From contig NZ_CP129111.1 of the NCBI RefSeq assembly GCF_030407165.1, positions 2,852,001 through 2,916,000 on the forward strand: 64,000 bases of DNA. The letters are read 5' to 3'. Positions 17,316 through 26,532 of the stretch are shown here, piece after piece. The stretch's first letter is position 1, and each line of letters opens with the position of its first letter. Origin of the DNA: Fontisubflavum oceani. GTDB taxonomy: Bacteria; Pseudomonadota; Alphaproteobacteria; Rhodobacterales; Rhodobacteraceae. Both the position numbers and the translations under genes were made by a program. The notes under the pieces were generated by a model that saw only the letters and a list, made by a program, of their open reading frames with translations, had not been told where the DNA came from and did not search any database.

Positions 17316-18488
17316 TCAGATCGCGCGCAGCACGGACGCCGCCGCCCTGAGCCCCGGCGCATCCCCGCCACGCCCCAACCGGTCCATCGCCAAATCAGCC
17401 GCATCAAGCTGCGCCTGTCGCGCGGCGCCATCCTCCAGAAGCTGCAATAAGGCATCGGAGATCGGCCCGGGCCGACAGTTCTCCGCCAAGAACTCCGGCA
17501 CCGCATGCGTGTCCGAGACCAGATTGACCAAGGTCACCGTATCGATCCGCAGCATCATGCGGATCACCTGTTTCGACAGCCAACTCATATCGTAAGCGAT
17601 CACCATCGGCGTGGCCGCTGCCGCCAGCTCCAAACTGACGGTACCAGACGCCGCAAGCGCCAGATCGGCCGCTGCGAATGCCGCCCGCTTCTCGACCGCG
17701 GCATCCGCCGCCGACCTCTCCCGCGGGTCCAAGATCACGGGCGAAACCGGCCAGCTTGCGGTCAGTTCCGCCACATCATCGGCCACCGCCGCCAGCGTCG
17801 GCAGCACAACACGCAGATCCGGATACGCCGCCAAAACCGGGCGCAGCGCCTCGCCGAAAATCGGCGAAAGCCGGGCAACCTCACCTCGGCGCGATCCGGG
17901 CAAAACCAACAGAACCGGCGCGTCGGCACCAATCCCGTGCCGGGATCGGAACGCCTGCGCCTCCTCAGCGCTTGCAACGGGCTCGGTCGCGACCGGATGG
18001 CCGACGAAATCGCAGGTCATACCGGCGGCCTCCATCAAAGGCGGCTCAAACGGGAATAACGCCAGCACATGATCGATCGACCGCGCCATTTTCCTGGCCC
18101 GCCCGGCGCGCCAGGCCCAGACCGTTGGCGCCACATAATGGATCGTGCGTAGATCGCGCGCCCGGGCCTTGACCTTCGCCGCGACGCGGAGCGAAAACTC
18201 AGGGATGTCGATGGTGATCAGCGCATCGGGCCGTGTCGCCACGATCTCATCGGCGGTTTCCGACACCCGCCGCAACAGCGACCGCAGGCGCGGCAGGATC
18301 TCGGCCAGACCGATGACGCTTAGCTCCTCCATCGGAAACAGCGTCTGCAACCCCTCCGCCTGCATCAAGGGCCCGCCAATGCCGTGAAACTCCAGATCCG
18401 GTTCCATGGCTCTCAGCCCGGCCATCAATGCCGCCCCCAAACGATCGCCCGAAGGTTCGCCCGCGATCAGAAACAAGCGCCGGGTCAC
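17316..18488 (-). CDS. lpxB: Lipid-A-disaccharide synthase
   Basis: A 390-residue GT19 glycosyltransferase that joins UDP-2,3-diacylglucosamine and lipid X to make the lipid A disaccharide at the inner face of the inner membrane. 'LFLIAGEPSGDRLGAALMAG' is the family N-terminus, with 'HYVAPTVWAWRAGRARKMA' and 'VLLVLPGSRRGEVARL' further on and 'LAASGTVSLELA' near the end. The start is the GTG at 18488, which overlaps the lpxI stop (GTGA); an upstream in-frame TTG would lie deeper inside lpxI. It is the last gene of the long leftward envelope cluster. Confidence 0.94.
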   Translation of the reverse strand: MTRRLFLIAGEPSGDRLGAALMAGLRAMEPDLEFHGIGGPLMQAEGLQTLFPMEELSVIGLAEILPRLRSLLRRVSETADEIVATRPDALITIDIPEFSLRVAAKVKARARDLRTIHYVAPTVWAWRAGRARKMARSIDHVLALFPFEPPLMEAAGMTCDFVGHPVATEPVASAEEAQAFRSRHGIGADAPVLLVLPGSRRGEVARLSPIFGEALRPVLAAYPDLRVVLPTLAAVADDVAELTASWPVSPVILDPRERSAADAAVEKRAAFAAADLALAASGTVSLELAAAATPMVIAYDMSWLSKQVIRMMLRIDTVTLVNLVSDTHAVPEFLAENCRPGPISDALLQLLEDGAARQAQLDAADLAMDRLGRGGDAPGLRAAASVLRAI

Positions 18489-19267
18489 GGGGCCGCCCAA
18501 ATCGCGACGCCCTTGGCCTCCGCCTCGGCCAGAACCGTGCCACGATCCAGAAGCAGCACGCCGCCTGCGGCGATCTCGATCCCGGAGAGACCGGCCTTCG
18601 CCGCAAGACGGACCGTATCGGCCCCAATCGCCGGCATATCGACCCGCAGATCCTGCCCCGGTTTCGGGCGTTTGACGAAAACCCCGCCCGATCCGGGCCG
18701 GGTCTGCGCCACGAAGTCCAGCATCGCATCGGTCCCCTGCAAGGTTTCGATCCCCAAAACTTGCCCCGAGGCCGCAACCGCGCCCTGCCCCACATCAAGC
18801 GGCCCAAGCGCGTCTAGAACGGCACGGGCCCGCGTAGCGTCTGTCTGGTGCTCACTGGTCGGAATGCCGGCGAGCACCCCCTCTTCCGCCACCAGATCAG
18901 GGCGCAGCTCATGGGCCGCGCGGACCGCAAAGCCTTCATCTTCCAGAAGCTCGATAACACTGCGCAGGAGGCCATCATCCCCCTGCTCAATCGCCGCCAT
19001 AAGACGCGGCAGCAGTGCGATGGTCGTCTCATCCAAAGCCGAGGGGTCAAATTGCGGGCGGGTCATCGCGCCTGCCAAACACAACTCGTCGACACCTTGC
19101 GCTCGCAATGCCTCGAACAATCCGCCAAGCTGCTCGAACCTGGCCGGGATCACCGGCGCGTCTCTGACCTGCATCTCAACGCCTTGAAACGCCACCACAC
19201 ACGCCGGCCCCGCCTCCAACAACAACTGTGGCAGAGCACCAGAGCCAGCGATGATCGCACGCGCCAT
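18485..19267 (-). CDS. lpxI: UDP-2,3-diacylglucosamine diphosphatase LpxI
   Basis: A 260-residue LpxI (formerly DUF1009) protein. It hydrolyses UDP-2,3-diacylglucosamine to lipid X, the step before LpxB, and replaces the unrelated LpxH of gammaproteobacteria. Recognisable segments are 'AIIAGSGALPQLLLEAG', 'CLAGAMTRPQFDPSALD' and the C-terminal 'DLRVDMPAIGADTVRLAA' and 'AGLSGIEIAAGGVLLLDR'. It lies between lpxA (4 bases upstream) and lpxB (4-base overlap), as in other alphaproteobacteria. Confidence 0.93.
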   Translation of the reverse strand: MARAIIAGSGALPQLLLEAGPACVVAFQGVEMQVRDAPVIPARFEQLGGLFEALRAQGVDELCLAGAMTRPQFDPSALDETTIALLPRLMAAIEQGDDGLLRSVIELLEDEGFAVRAAHELRPDLVAEEGVLAGIPTSEHQTDATRARAVLDALGPLDVGQGAVAASGQVLGIETLQGTDAMLDFVAQTRPGSGGVFVKRPKPGQDLRVDMPAIGADTVRLAAKAGLSGIEIAAGGVLLLDRGTVLAEAEAKGVAIWAAP

Positions 19268-19271
19268 CGCT

Positions 19272-20075
19272 TCAGCCCGGCGTCAGGAAGGAGCGACCCG
19301 AGTCGCCCAAAACGAAGGCGACGATCTCATCCACATAAGGCGACGTCCCCTCATCGGCATCCCGCAAGCGGCGGGCGCGGTCTTGGAACGCATCTTCGCC
19401 CTGCGCCAGCGCCTGGAATGCCGCGCGCAGCGCCATGATATCCTCGCGCCTCACCCCCCGACGCTTCAACCCGACAAGGTTCAGACCCTTCAACTCGCCG
19501 CGCGGCGCATGGACCAGCCCATAGGGGATCACATCATGGGTCACCATCGTCACCGCACCAATGATCGCGCCTTTGCCGATCCGCACGAATTGATGCACAC
19601 CCGACAGGCCGCCGATCAAAACATCGTCTTCGATGATGCAATGTCCACCGATTGAGGCATTGTTCACCGCGATCACCCGGTCGCCCACGATCGCGTCATG
19701 GGCGACATGGGCATTGGCCAGGAATAACCCGTCATCGCCCACCTTGGTCACCCCACCCCCGCCTTCCGTGCCGGTGTTCATCGTCACACCTTCGCGGATG
19801 CGGTTGCGCTTGCCAACGATCAGCCGCGTCCGCTCGCCAGCGAATTTCTTGTCTTGCGGGATGTCGCCGATATTAGCGAAGGGGAAGATCACCGTCTCAT
19901 CGCCGATCTCCGTCCAGCCCGTCACGATGGCGTGGGATTTCAGATGCACCCGCACCCCAAGCGTGACCTCTGGCCCGACAACGCAAAACGGCCCAATCTC
20001 ACACTCGGGACCGATCACCGCCCCGTCTTCGACCACAGAGGAGGGATGGATGCGCGCGGAGGGATCGATAGCCAT
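19272..20075 (-). CDS. lpxA: Acyl-ACP--UDP-N-acetylglucosamine O-acyltransferase
   Basis: A 267-residue left-handed beta-helix trimeric enzyme that starts lipid A synthesis by adding a 3-hydroxyacyl chain to UDP-GlcNAc. Hexapeptide repeats run from about residue 5 to 185 ('IHPSSVVEDGAVIGPEC', 'ANAHVAHDAIVGDRVIAVNN' with the catalytic-type His), followed by a helical C-terminus. The ATG at 20075 shares its A with the fabZ stop (TGATG). Gene order fabZ-lpxA-lpxI-lpxB places the whole early lipid A branch together. Confidence 0.95.
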   Translation of the reverse strand: MAIDPSARIHPSSVVEDGAVIGPECEIGPFCVVGPEVTLGVRVHLKSHAIVTGWTEIGDETVIFPFANIGDIPQDKKFAGERTRLIVGKRNRIREGVTMNTGTEGGGGVTKVGDDGLFLANAHVAHDAIVGDRVIAVNNASIGGHCIIEDDVLIGGLSGVHQFVRIGKGAIIGAVTMVTHDVIPYGLVHAPRGELKGLNLVGLKRRGVRREDIMALRAAFQALAQGEDAFQDRARRLRDADEGTSPYVDEIVAFVLGDSGRSFLTPG

Positions 20076-20545
20076 CAAGCGCCCTCTGCTGGCAAATCCA
20101 TCATCGCGGTGAACTCGGCCTCAGCCGCCATCTCCCCCTCGACCGTGGCCACACCTTGGAACTTCCAAACCTTGGCCCCCGCTTTGCCGCGCGTGACCGT
20201 CACCGACAGCTCCAAGACATCGCCCGGCACAACCTTGCGGCGGAACTTGCATTTGTCGATTGCCATGAAATAGACCAGCAAATCCTTGTCAGCCATATCC
20301 ATGCTAACCCCGACCATCACGGCAGCCGTCTGAGCCATCGCCTCGATGATCGTCACGCCGGGCATGATCGGCGCGCCCGGGAAATGGCCCTGAAAATGCG
20401 GCTCGTTGAAGGTGACATTTTTGACGCCAACGGCGCTGGTAAACGGCACGATCTCCCGCACTTTGTCGATCAATAGGAACGGATAACGATGTGGAATGAT
20501 CCGTTGGATCAAGTCAATATCAGCGGTCTTGGGCGGGGTGGTCAT
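20075..20545 (-). CDS. fabZ: 3-hydroxyacyl-ACP dehydratase FabZ
   Basis: A 156-residue hotdog-fold dehydratase of fatty acid synthesis. The catalytic motif is seen in 'HFPGAPIMPGVTIIEAMAQT' (His, and the Glu of IIEA), preceded by 'HRYPFLLIDKV'. FabZ competes with LpxA for 3-hydroxyacyl-ACP, which explains why they are neighbours and translationally linked (TGATG). A 91-base gap separates it from the Skp-like gene, the largest break between the upstream and downstream parts of this cluster, and may contain an internal promoter. Confidence 0.96.
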   Translation of the reverse strand: MTTPPKTADIDLIQRIIPHRYPFLLIDKVREIVPFTSAVGVKNVTFNEPHFQGHFPGAPIMPGVTIIEAMAQTAAVMVGVSMDMADKDLLVYFMAIDKCKFRRKVVPGDVLELSVTVTRGKAGAKVWKFQGVATVEGEMAAEAEFTAMMDLPAEGA

Positions 20546-20636
20546 TGGGTGCTGGTGTCCTTTGGATCGTTATTGACGCACACGCCCTCTGCGTAACAAC
20601 TCGGGTCGCGCGCGGCAAGGGCGGTTCAGCGGCGGC

Positions 20637-21269
20637 TCATGGGGCCGTCGAGGATCCATTTTCGTCGTCTGGCCGGGCCAAGGGCGCGGGAAGATCACCA
20701 CCCTGCAAAAGCGGACCTTCGCCACCATCGCCGAGGCGGGCGTCGACGCGTTCCAAGGCCAAGGTGGTGATGTCGACCGATTCCGCCGATAAAAGCACCG
20801 CGCGATTGTCCATGATGACGGCCGCGCCGCGCTCTCGAACCAGATCCAATAGAATTGGAAAGGCCAGTTCGAAAAACCGCTGCCGCGCGGCGTCGGCCTG
20901 CAGACTCAGCGATTGCGCTTTGGTCTCTTGCGCTTGCCGGATTTCGCCCACGCGCGCATCAAATTCCTCGGCCAAGGCCCGAAACGCCATCGGATCCATG
21001 GTGGCGCGCTCACCTGTCAGGCGCATCTCTTCTTCTGTAAGTTGTGCTTCGATCTCCCGGTTCTCAGCCGCCAAGCTTTCGCCTGCGGCTTCCAACTCGC
21101 TCTGAACCCGCTGCCCATAAAGAGAGGCCGAAAACAACCGATCCTGGTTTAGTACCAAAACCCCCTCTGGCGCCGCGCTGGTCTGCGTCGACGCGGGGCG
21201 CGGCGCGGCCCAAATGAGGAGGGCCAAAATGGCCAAACCCCATATCGGCCTGAAGCGCGCATGCGCCAT
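20637..21269 (-). CDS. skp: OmpH/Skp family periplasmic chaperone
   Basis: A 210-residue periplasmic chaperone for unfolded outer-membrane proteins. A signal peptide is evident ('IWGLAILALLIWAAPRPAST'), then 'GVLVLNQDRLFSASLYGQRV', the family's opening strand and helix. The middle is a long charged coiled coil ('AAENREIEAQLTEEEMRL') that forms Skp's tentacles. The tail (about 30 residues, GGDLPAPLARPDDENG) is unstructured and longer than in E. coli Skp. It lies 11 bases after bamA, the usual partner. Confidence 0.85.
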   Translation of the reverse strand: MAHARFRPIWGLAILALLIWAAPRPASTQTSAAPEGVLVLNQDRLFSASLYGQRVQSELEAAGESLAAENREIEAQLTEEEMRLTGERATMDPMAFRALAEEFDARVGEIRQAQETKAQSLSLQADAARQRFFELAFPILLDLVRERGAAVIMDNRAVLLSAESVDITTLALERVDARLGDGGEGPLLQGGDLPAPLARPDDENGSSTAP

Positions 21270-21280
21270 GCCCGTTCTCC

Positions 21281-23593
21281 TTAGAAGCGCGCCTCGATGG
21301 TCAGATCGAATTCCCGGGTCTCGTCATAAGGCTGGGTCTCCAACGCATGGCTGAAGTTGAAACGCAGGGGCCCAATCGCGGTATCCCAGAAGATCGAGAA
21401 CCCGACCGAGGAGCGGAAGTGGATGTCGTCATCGACCATCATCCCACCTGCACCCAGTGTGTCATCCAGCCCCCAAACCGTGCCAATATCGTAGAACACG
21501 CCGCCAGAGATGCCATATTCATCCGGCAGTCCGAGTGGGAAAGCCGCCTCGAAGCGGGCAACTGCGAAGAAGTTCCCGCCGAGTGCGTCGTCATTCGCGG
21601 CGTTGGTGTCCCGCGGTCCCAGGCCACGCGGCTCGAACCCACGCATCTGGCGGCTCGACAGGAAGAACCGATCGGTGAACCGGCTATTGCCATCCAACAT
21701 CGCGATACCACCGCCCTCAACCGTGGCCCGCAAGGTCACCTCTTCCTGCGCGACGCTTGTCTCTGCCGAGGCCAGGGCCGTGGTGCGGATATACTGGCTG
21801 TCGCCCCCAAGACCGGCGAGTTCTTGATTGAAGCGCAGAAGCACGCCTGCATTGGGGTTCAGACCCGTATTGCGGGTGTCATAGCTGAAGCCATAGCCAA
21901 TCGAGGAAGTTATGCGTTCCCCCTCTTCCCGCTGAATGATCGGCGAACTGTCGGCCGTCACGTTCAGGATCGTATCCTGCGACAACCGATAAAACACACT
22001 CGCCCGGCTGTACTCACCAATCGGGAAGCCAAGCGATGTCTGGAACCCCAGGTTTTCGGTGTCAAACGCAGCGTTTTGCGCATCCGTTTCATTGAAAAAA
22101 ACATTCAGACCCAAGGCCAAATCGCGCCGCAAGAAGGCAGGCTCCTGAAAGCTGAAATTGAATGCTCGGCTGTCGGTCGTCGTATTGAACGAAAACCGCA
22201 GTGCTTGCCCACGACCAAGGAAGTTCTGCTCTGCATAGCTAACCGCCAGGCCCGTCCCCGTATCGCTCGAAAAACTGACCGAGAAACCAAGAGAGCCGGT
22301 GGGCTGCTCTTCGACATCCACATCGACAATCACTTGATCCGGCGCCGTGCCCTGGCGACCCTCGACTTCGACATCGGAGAAATAGGCGAGCGCGCGAATC
22401 CGTTCGGAGGCTTGGCGAATGGCGCGCGGGTCAAACGGATCGCCCTCCACCGTGTCGAACTGCCGGCGCACCACACGGTCGAGCGTGGTCGCGTTCCCTT
22501 CGATATCGATGCGTTCGACGAAGACGCGTTCACCGCGCACAACGGCAAACTCAACGTCCAGCGTCAGATCTTCATCATTGCGGGTGATCCGAGGTTCGAC
22601 ACGAATGAACCGGAGGCTCTGTTGTGTCGCAAGGTTTTCCATCCGGCTGATGGTGTTGTCGATCAAACGCGGGCTGTAGGTCGTGCCGCTGCGCATGCGG
22701 ATCACATCCAGATATTCATCCGTGTCGATCTCGGGCAGATCGCTGACAACGGTGATCTCCCCCACATCAAAGCTTTGACCTTCACGAATGTTGAAGGTGA
22801 TGAAAAACGCGTCTCGGCTTCGGGTGAGTTCCGAGGTCACACTCAGAACTTCAAAATCCACATACCCGCGATCACGATAGAAATCGGTCAGCAGTTGCTG
22901 ATCAAACGCAATCCGATCCTGGACGAAACTATCGCGTCGGATAATCGCCCGGAAAATCCCCGCCTGCGTGCTTTCTAACACACGGCGCAGGCGACGATCT
23001 GAGTAATTACGGTTGCCCACAAACTCGATGCGCTCGGTCTCGACCACGCGCCCTTCTGTCACTTCAAAGACCAGATCGACGCGGTTGTCGCTACGCCGGA
23101 TGATCACCGGGGTAACCGTCGCGGTCAATCGGCCCGCCTCGCGATAGGCGGCTGTAATCTCGGCGGCATCCTGCTCGGCCACAGAGGGCGAATAGACCCG
23201 GCGCGGCTGCGATGTGATGATGTTCAGAAGATCTTCGTCATCGAGCCGCCGGTTGCCCTCAATATTGATCCGGTTGATGGTCGGGTACTCTTGCACAATG
23301 ATGACAAGGGTCGATCCGCGCGGCACCACTTCGACGCTTTCAAACAGGCCGGAGTTTTGCAGCCGCTGCTGCGCATCGTTCAACTGGCCAGCGCTGATCG
23401 CCTCACCAGGATTGATCCCGGCATTCACCAAAACCGTGCTGGCGTCGATCCGCTGATTGCCTTGCACATCAAACTGCGAAAACCGAAAATCTTGCGCCGT
23501 GACCGGAAGCGTTAACAGGCACATAAAGGTCAGTGCCATCAGGGTTGCAGCTGCACCCCGCCATCCCGCTGCGAGAGTTGCGCGATTGCTCAT
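21281..23593 (-). CDS. bamA: Outer membrane protein assembly factor BamA
   Basis: A 770-residue Omp85 protein that inserts beta-barrel proteins into the outer membrane. After a signal peptide ('ATLMALTFMCLLTLPVTAQ'), about five POTRA domains occupy residues ~25-420, each with the 'IxIEGNxR..D' style start ('INRINIEGNRRLDDEDLL', 'VFVERIDIEGNATTLDRVV'). The barrel follows and ends in an aromatic-F C-terminal strand 'EFDLTIEARF', the BamA-recognition signal. The ATG at 23593 is chosen because it puts a normal signal peptide at the N-terminus; an in-frame ATG at 23632 would add 13 residues. Confidence 0.95.
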   Translation of the reverse strand: MSNRATLAAGWRGAAATLMALTFMCLLTLPVTAQDFRFSQFDVQGNQRIDASTVLVNAGINPGEAISAGQLNDAQQRLQNSGLFESVEVVPRGSTLVIIVQEYPTINRINIEGNRRLDDEDLLNIITSQPRRVYSPSVAEQDAAEITAAYREAGRLTATVTPVIIRRSDNRVDLVFEVTEGRVVETERIEFVGNRNYSDRRLRRVLESTQAGIFRAIIRRDSFVQDRIAFDQQLLTDFYRDRGYVDFEVLSVTSELTRSRDAFFITFNIREGQSFDVGEITVVSDLPEIDTDEYLDVIRMRSGTTYSPRLIDNTISRMENLATQQSLRFIRVEPRITRNDEDLTLDVEFAVVRGERVFVERIDIEGNATTLDRVVRRQFDTVEGDPFDPRAIRQASERIRALAYFSDVEVEGRQGTAPDQVIVDVDVEEQPTGSLGFSVSFSSDTGTGLAVSYAEQNFLGRGQALRFSFNTTTDSRAFNFSFQEPAFLRRDLALGLNVFFNETDAQNAAFDTENLGFQTSLGFPIGEYSRASVFYRLSQDTILNVTADSSPIIQREEGERITSSIGYGFSYDTRNTGLNPNAGVLLRFNQELAGLGGDSQYIRTTALASAETSVAQEEVTLRATVEGGGIAMLDGNSRFTDRFFLSSRQMRGFEPRGLGPRDTNAANDDALGGNFFAVARFEAAFPLGLPDEYGISGGVFYDIGTVWGLDDTLGAGGMMVDDDIHFRSSVGFSIFWDTAIGPLRFNFSHALETQPYDETREFDLTIEARF

Positions 23594-23759
23594 CGAATCC
23601 TGCCCCGTCCATGACCTGTAATCTTCGGTCATCCCTACCGAAGCAGCGGGGCCTTGTCAAAACGATCCATCACAGCCCATAGCGGTTATCCACAGGCTGT
23701 GTCACAAGATATACACAATGGTTTTCGACGGGCGGCGCACCGATACCGGTGCAACCTGA

Positions 23760-23897
23760 TCAGTGGATGGTTGCGTAGGACAACATCCAACCTGCCACAG
23801 TCAGCGCAGAGACAATGATCAGCGGAACCAGCAATCGGTCCACATTGATCTGTACGAAGAATCTGATGCCGCGATAACCGTCTGAAAGCAGTCTCAT
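23760..23897 (-). CDS. Small single-span membrane protein, 45 residues
   Basis: A short frame between rseP and bamA starts with ATG at 23897 and stops with TGA at 23760. It reads MRLLSDGYRGIRFFVQ... followed by one clear hydrophobic helix (LLVPLIIVSALTVAGWML) and a short end YATIH. The predicted type is a single-pass inner-membrane protein with a basic N-terminus. AAGG lies about 8 bases upstream of the ATG. I do not recognise it. Its position inside the envelope-biogenesis cluster makes it a real candidate rather than noise. Confidence 0.5.
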   Translation of the reverse strand: MRLLSDGYRGIRFFVQINVDRLLVPLIIVSALTVAGWMLSYATIH

Positions 23898-24012
23898 CTG
23901 ACATACCCTTACCTGACCCAAGAATTTGGGTTTTCTGCAGTTTCAGATGTGCTGCCTGAATATGGCTGAATTTGGGCACCCCAGGGGCGGTTTGGTGATG
24001 ACTGCCTCCCCC

Positions 24013-25341
24013 TCACGGGCAGAAGATATCATTCGTCAACGCAAAAAGCATCAGCGACAAAAGCAACATCAGACCGACAGACATGAAGATCTTCAGTGCC
24101 TTGTCGGAGGGAGGCTTGCCCGCGACCGCCTCATAGGCGTGAAACAGCAGATGCCCGCCATCCAAGACCGGAATCGGGAAGAGATTCAGAAGCCCTACAG
24201 CCGTCGACAACACAGCAATGAACCAGATGAAATCGTCCAAACCCTGACTTGCCGCCGCGCCAGAGGTCTCCGCGATGCCAATCGGCCCTTGCAGATTGCA
24301 ACTTGAAATCGCGCCGGTGATCATATGCCAAAGACCGGACAGCGAAGACTGAATAATGAACCCGGTTTGCGCGACACCGTATTGCGCCGCATCCAACAGG
24401 CCCACAGGCTCGGTGACAGGTTCAAAGAACAAGCCGCCGCGAATACCAATCAGCCAACGTGTCTCAAACCCGCCCTCGGCCAGCGGCAAATCCATCCGCC
24501 GGGGGCTGAGTGTGAATTCCAGCATCTCGCCATCGCGCCAGACATCAAGCGCAAGCGCCCCGCCTTCCGAGGCCTCCACCGCGCTGCGCAACTGGCGGAA
24601 CGCATAGACCGGCTCGCCATCAATCGCCCGGATGACATCGCCGACTTCCAGCCCCGCCGCCATTGCCGCCGATTGCGGCGTGACCGCTTCGACCACCGGG
24701 ATCCAGGGCGCAACCGCGTCGACCGTCATCGCCACGCCGTCACGTTCAATCTCATAGCTGAGCGTCGGAACAGATGGCACCGCCTCGCTCAGGCTACGCA
24801 CATCGGCGAGACTGGCAATCGGTGTGCCATCAATGGACGTGATCAGATCGCCTTCCTGCAAAACCTGCATATCGGCAGGCAACGCCTTGGGCGTGCCAAC
24901 GCGGGCCTCTTCAATCGCCTGGCCCGAGGCCAAAACGAAACCGGCAAAAACCAGGATCGACAGGATGAAGTTGAAAACCGGGCCCGCCGCCACCGTCGCC
25001 GCCCGCGCCCAAAGTGGTGCGCCATGCATCGAGCGCCGCCGCTCGGCCACATCCAACGCGTCAATCGCCGCCCCGTCCTTGCCCGAGGCCGCATCCGCAT
25101 CCCCCAGAAACTTCACATATCCGCCAAAGGGCAGCGCCGCGATTTGCCAGCGTGTACCATGGCGATCCACCCGGCTGGCCAGGACCGGACCAAAGCCGAT
25201 GGAAAACACCTCCGCATGGATGCCAGACCAGCGCCCAACGATGTAATGGCCATATTCATGGATCGCGACGATGATCGACAGGGCGGCGATAAAGGCCACT
25301 AGTGTAAACGCAACATTGCCGAACTGGGGGATGAATTCCAT
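24013..25341 (-). CDS. rseP: RIP metalloprotease RseP (site-2 protease)
   Basis: A 442-residue intramembrane zinc protease. The HEYGH motif (28-32) lies in the first membrane helix, and 'PVLDGGHLLFHAYE' near the C-terminus supplies the third zinc ligand. Two PDZ-like regions separate them ('LQEGDLITSIDGTPIA' and 'MAAGLEVGDVIRAIDGEPVY'). RseP cleaves anti-sigma factors in the envelope-stress cascade after a first periplasmic cut; the partner anti-sigma factor is not in this window. It is 3 bases after dxr and upstream of bamA, the common proteobacterial order. Confidence 0.94.
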   Translation of the reverse strand: MEFIPQFGNVAFTLVAFIAALSIIVAIHEYGHYIVGRWSGIHAEVFSIGFGPVLASRVDRHGTRWQIAALPFGGYVKFLGDADAASGKDGAAIDALDVAERRRSMHGAPLWARAATVAAGPVFNFILSILVFAGFVLASGQAIEEARVGTPKALPADMQVLQEGDLITSIDGTPIASLADVRSLSEAVPSVPTLSYEIERDGVAMTVDAVAPWIPVVEAVTPQSAAMAAGLEVGDVIRAIDGEPVYAFRQLRSAVEASEGGALALDVWRDGEMLEFTLSPRRMDLPLAEGGFETRWLIGIRGGLFFEPVTEPVGLLDAAQYGVAQTGFIIQSSLSGLWHMITGAISSCNLQGPIGIAETSGAAASQGLDDFIWFIAVLSTAVGLLNLFPIPVLDGGHLLFHAYEAVAGKPPSDKALKIFMSVGLMLLLSLMLFALTNDIFCP

Positions 25342-25344
25342 AAC

Positions 25345-26523
25345 CTACCTGTCGTTTTGTCGTTTCGCGACCTGCTCTTCGGCCCGTTGCCTTGCCACAT
25401 GGTCTGTTTCCAGCACGGTCTCAAGGGTCTCTATGGCATCGTGAAGGCGAATATCGCGCGAAATCTGGTCAAGTGTCGCCGCGACCACACCTGTCATATC
25501 CATGAACCCGACCCGCCCGGCCAAAAACGCATCAAGCGCGACCTCTTTCGCGGCGTTGAACACCGCGCCCGACAAGCCGCCGGTTTCCATCACCTGCCGC
25601 GCCAAGCCGAGAGCCGGATAGCGAATGTCGCAGGGCGCGCGAAACTCCAATGTGGCCAGCTCCGCCAAATCAAGCCGCGCCACCGGCAGGGCGCGCCGCG
25701 TTGGCCAATGAAGGGCATAGCCAATTGCATGGCGCATATCCGGCGCGCCCAGATGCGCCATCAACGCACCGTCGCAAAATCCAACCAACGCATGGATGAT
25801 CGATTGCGGATGTACGACCGCCTCGACCTGATCAGGGCGCACACCGAAGAACTCTTTTGTTTCAATAAGCTCCATCGCCTTGTTGAACATTGAGGCACTG
25901 TCGATGGTGATCCGCTGGCCCATATCCCAATTCGGATGGGCACCGGCATCTGCGACGGTCGCACTGGCCAACGCCTCAATCGGCCAGTCTCTAAGCCCAC
26001 CGCCAGATGCGGTAATCACGATCCGCTCCACCGCCGCCATGTCCTCGCCGACCAGCGCCTGAAACACCGCTGAGTGCTCACTATCGACCGGCAAGATCGT
26101 GGCGCCATGCGCCCGCCCCTCGGCCAGCAAGAGCGGCCCCGCCGTGACCAAACTCTCTTTATTCGCAAGCGCCAGAGTCGTGCCATGGCGCAGCGCGTGA
26201 AACCCGGGCTCCAGACCCGCCGCGCCAACAATGGCCGACATCACCCAATCGACCGGTCGGTCCGCGGCCTCCACCAAGGCGCCCTGCCCGGCTGCGGCTT
26301 CAATCCCGGTCCCCGCCAAGGCCTCTCTGAGCGTCGGCAGATGATCCTCATAGGCCGTGACCGCAACATCGGCCCGAAAAGCCCGCGCATCCTTGGCCAA
26401 TTGCGTTACATTCCGCCCGCCGGTCAGCGCCACCACATCATACGCCTCCGGCGCGCGCGAAATCAGATCAAGCGTGTTCTGCCCAATCGATCCTGTCGCC
26501 CCAAAGACACTGACCTTACGCAT
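25345..26523 (-). CDS. dxr: 1-deoxy-D-xylulose-5-phosphate reductoisomerase
   Basis: A 392-residue NADPH-dependent enzyme that turns DXP into MEP in the non-mevalonate isoprenoid pathway. The N-terminal nucleotide-binding motif is 'VSVFGATGSIGQNTLDL'. The metal and substrate region reads 'ILPVDSEHSAVFQAL' and 'TASGGGLRDWP', and the flexible-loop and NADPH segments read 'HPNWDMGQRITIDSASMFNK'. It supplies precursors for the undecaprenyl synthase encoded two genes upstream. The C-terminal tail is rich in Arg and Gln. Confidence 0.96.
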   Translation of the reverse strand: MRKVSVFGATGSIGQNTLDLISRAPEAYDVVALTGGRNVTQLAKDARAFRADVAVTAYEDHLPTLREALAGTGIEAAAGQGALVEAADRPVDWVMSAIVGAAGLEPGFHALRHGTTLALANKESLVTAGPLLLAEGRAHGATILPVDSEHSAVFQALVGEDMAAVERIVITASGGGLRDWPIEALASATVADAGAHPNWDMGQRITIDSASMFNKAMELIETKEFFGVRPDQVEAVVHPQSIIHALVGFCDGALMAHLGAPDMRHAIGYALHWPTRRALPVARLDLAELATLEFRAPCDIRYPALGLARQVMETGGLSGAVFNAAKEVALDAFLAGRVGFMDMTGVVAATLDQISRDIRLHDAIETLETVLETDHVARQRAEEQVAKRQNDR

Positions 26524-26532
26524 ACTGGTCCT

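Noticed and set aside
21347..22978. A 543-codon open frame antisense to bamA
   Set aside because: High GC content leaves long open antisense frames; the BamA frame has clear POTRA and barrel features and this one has none.
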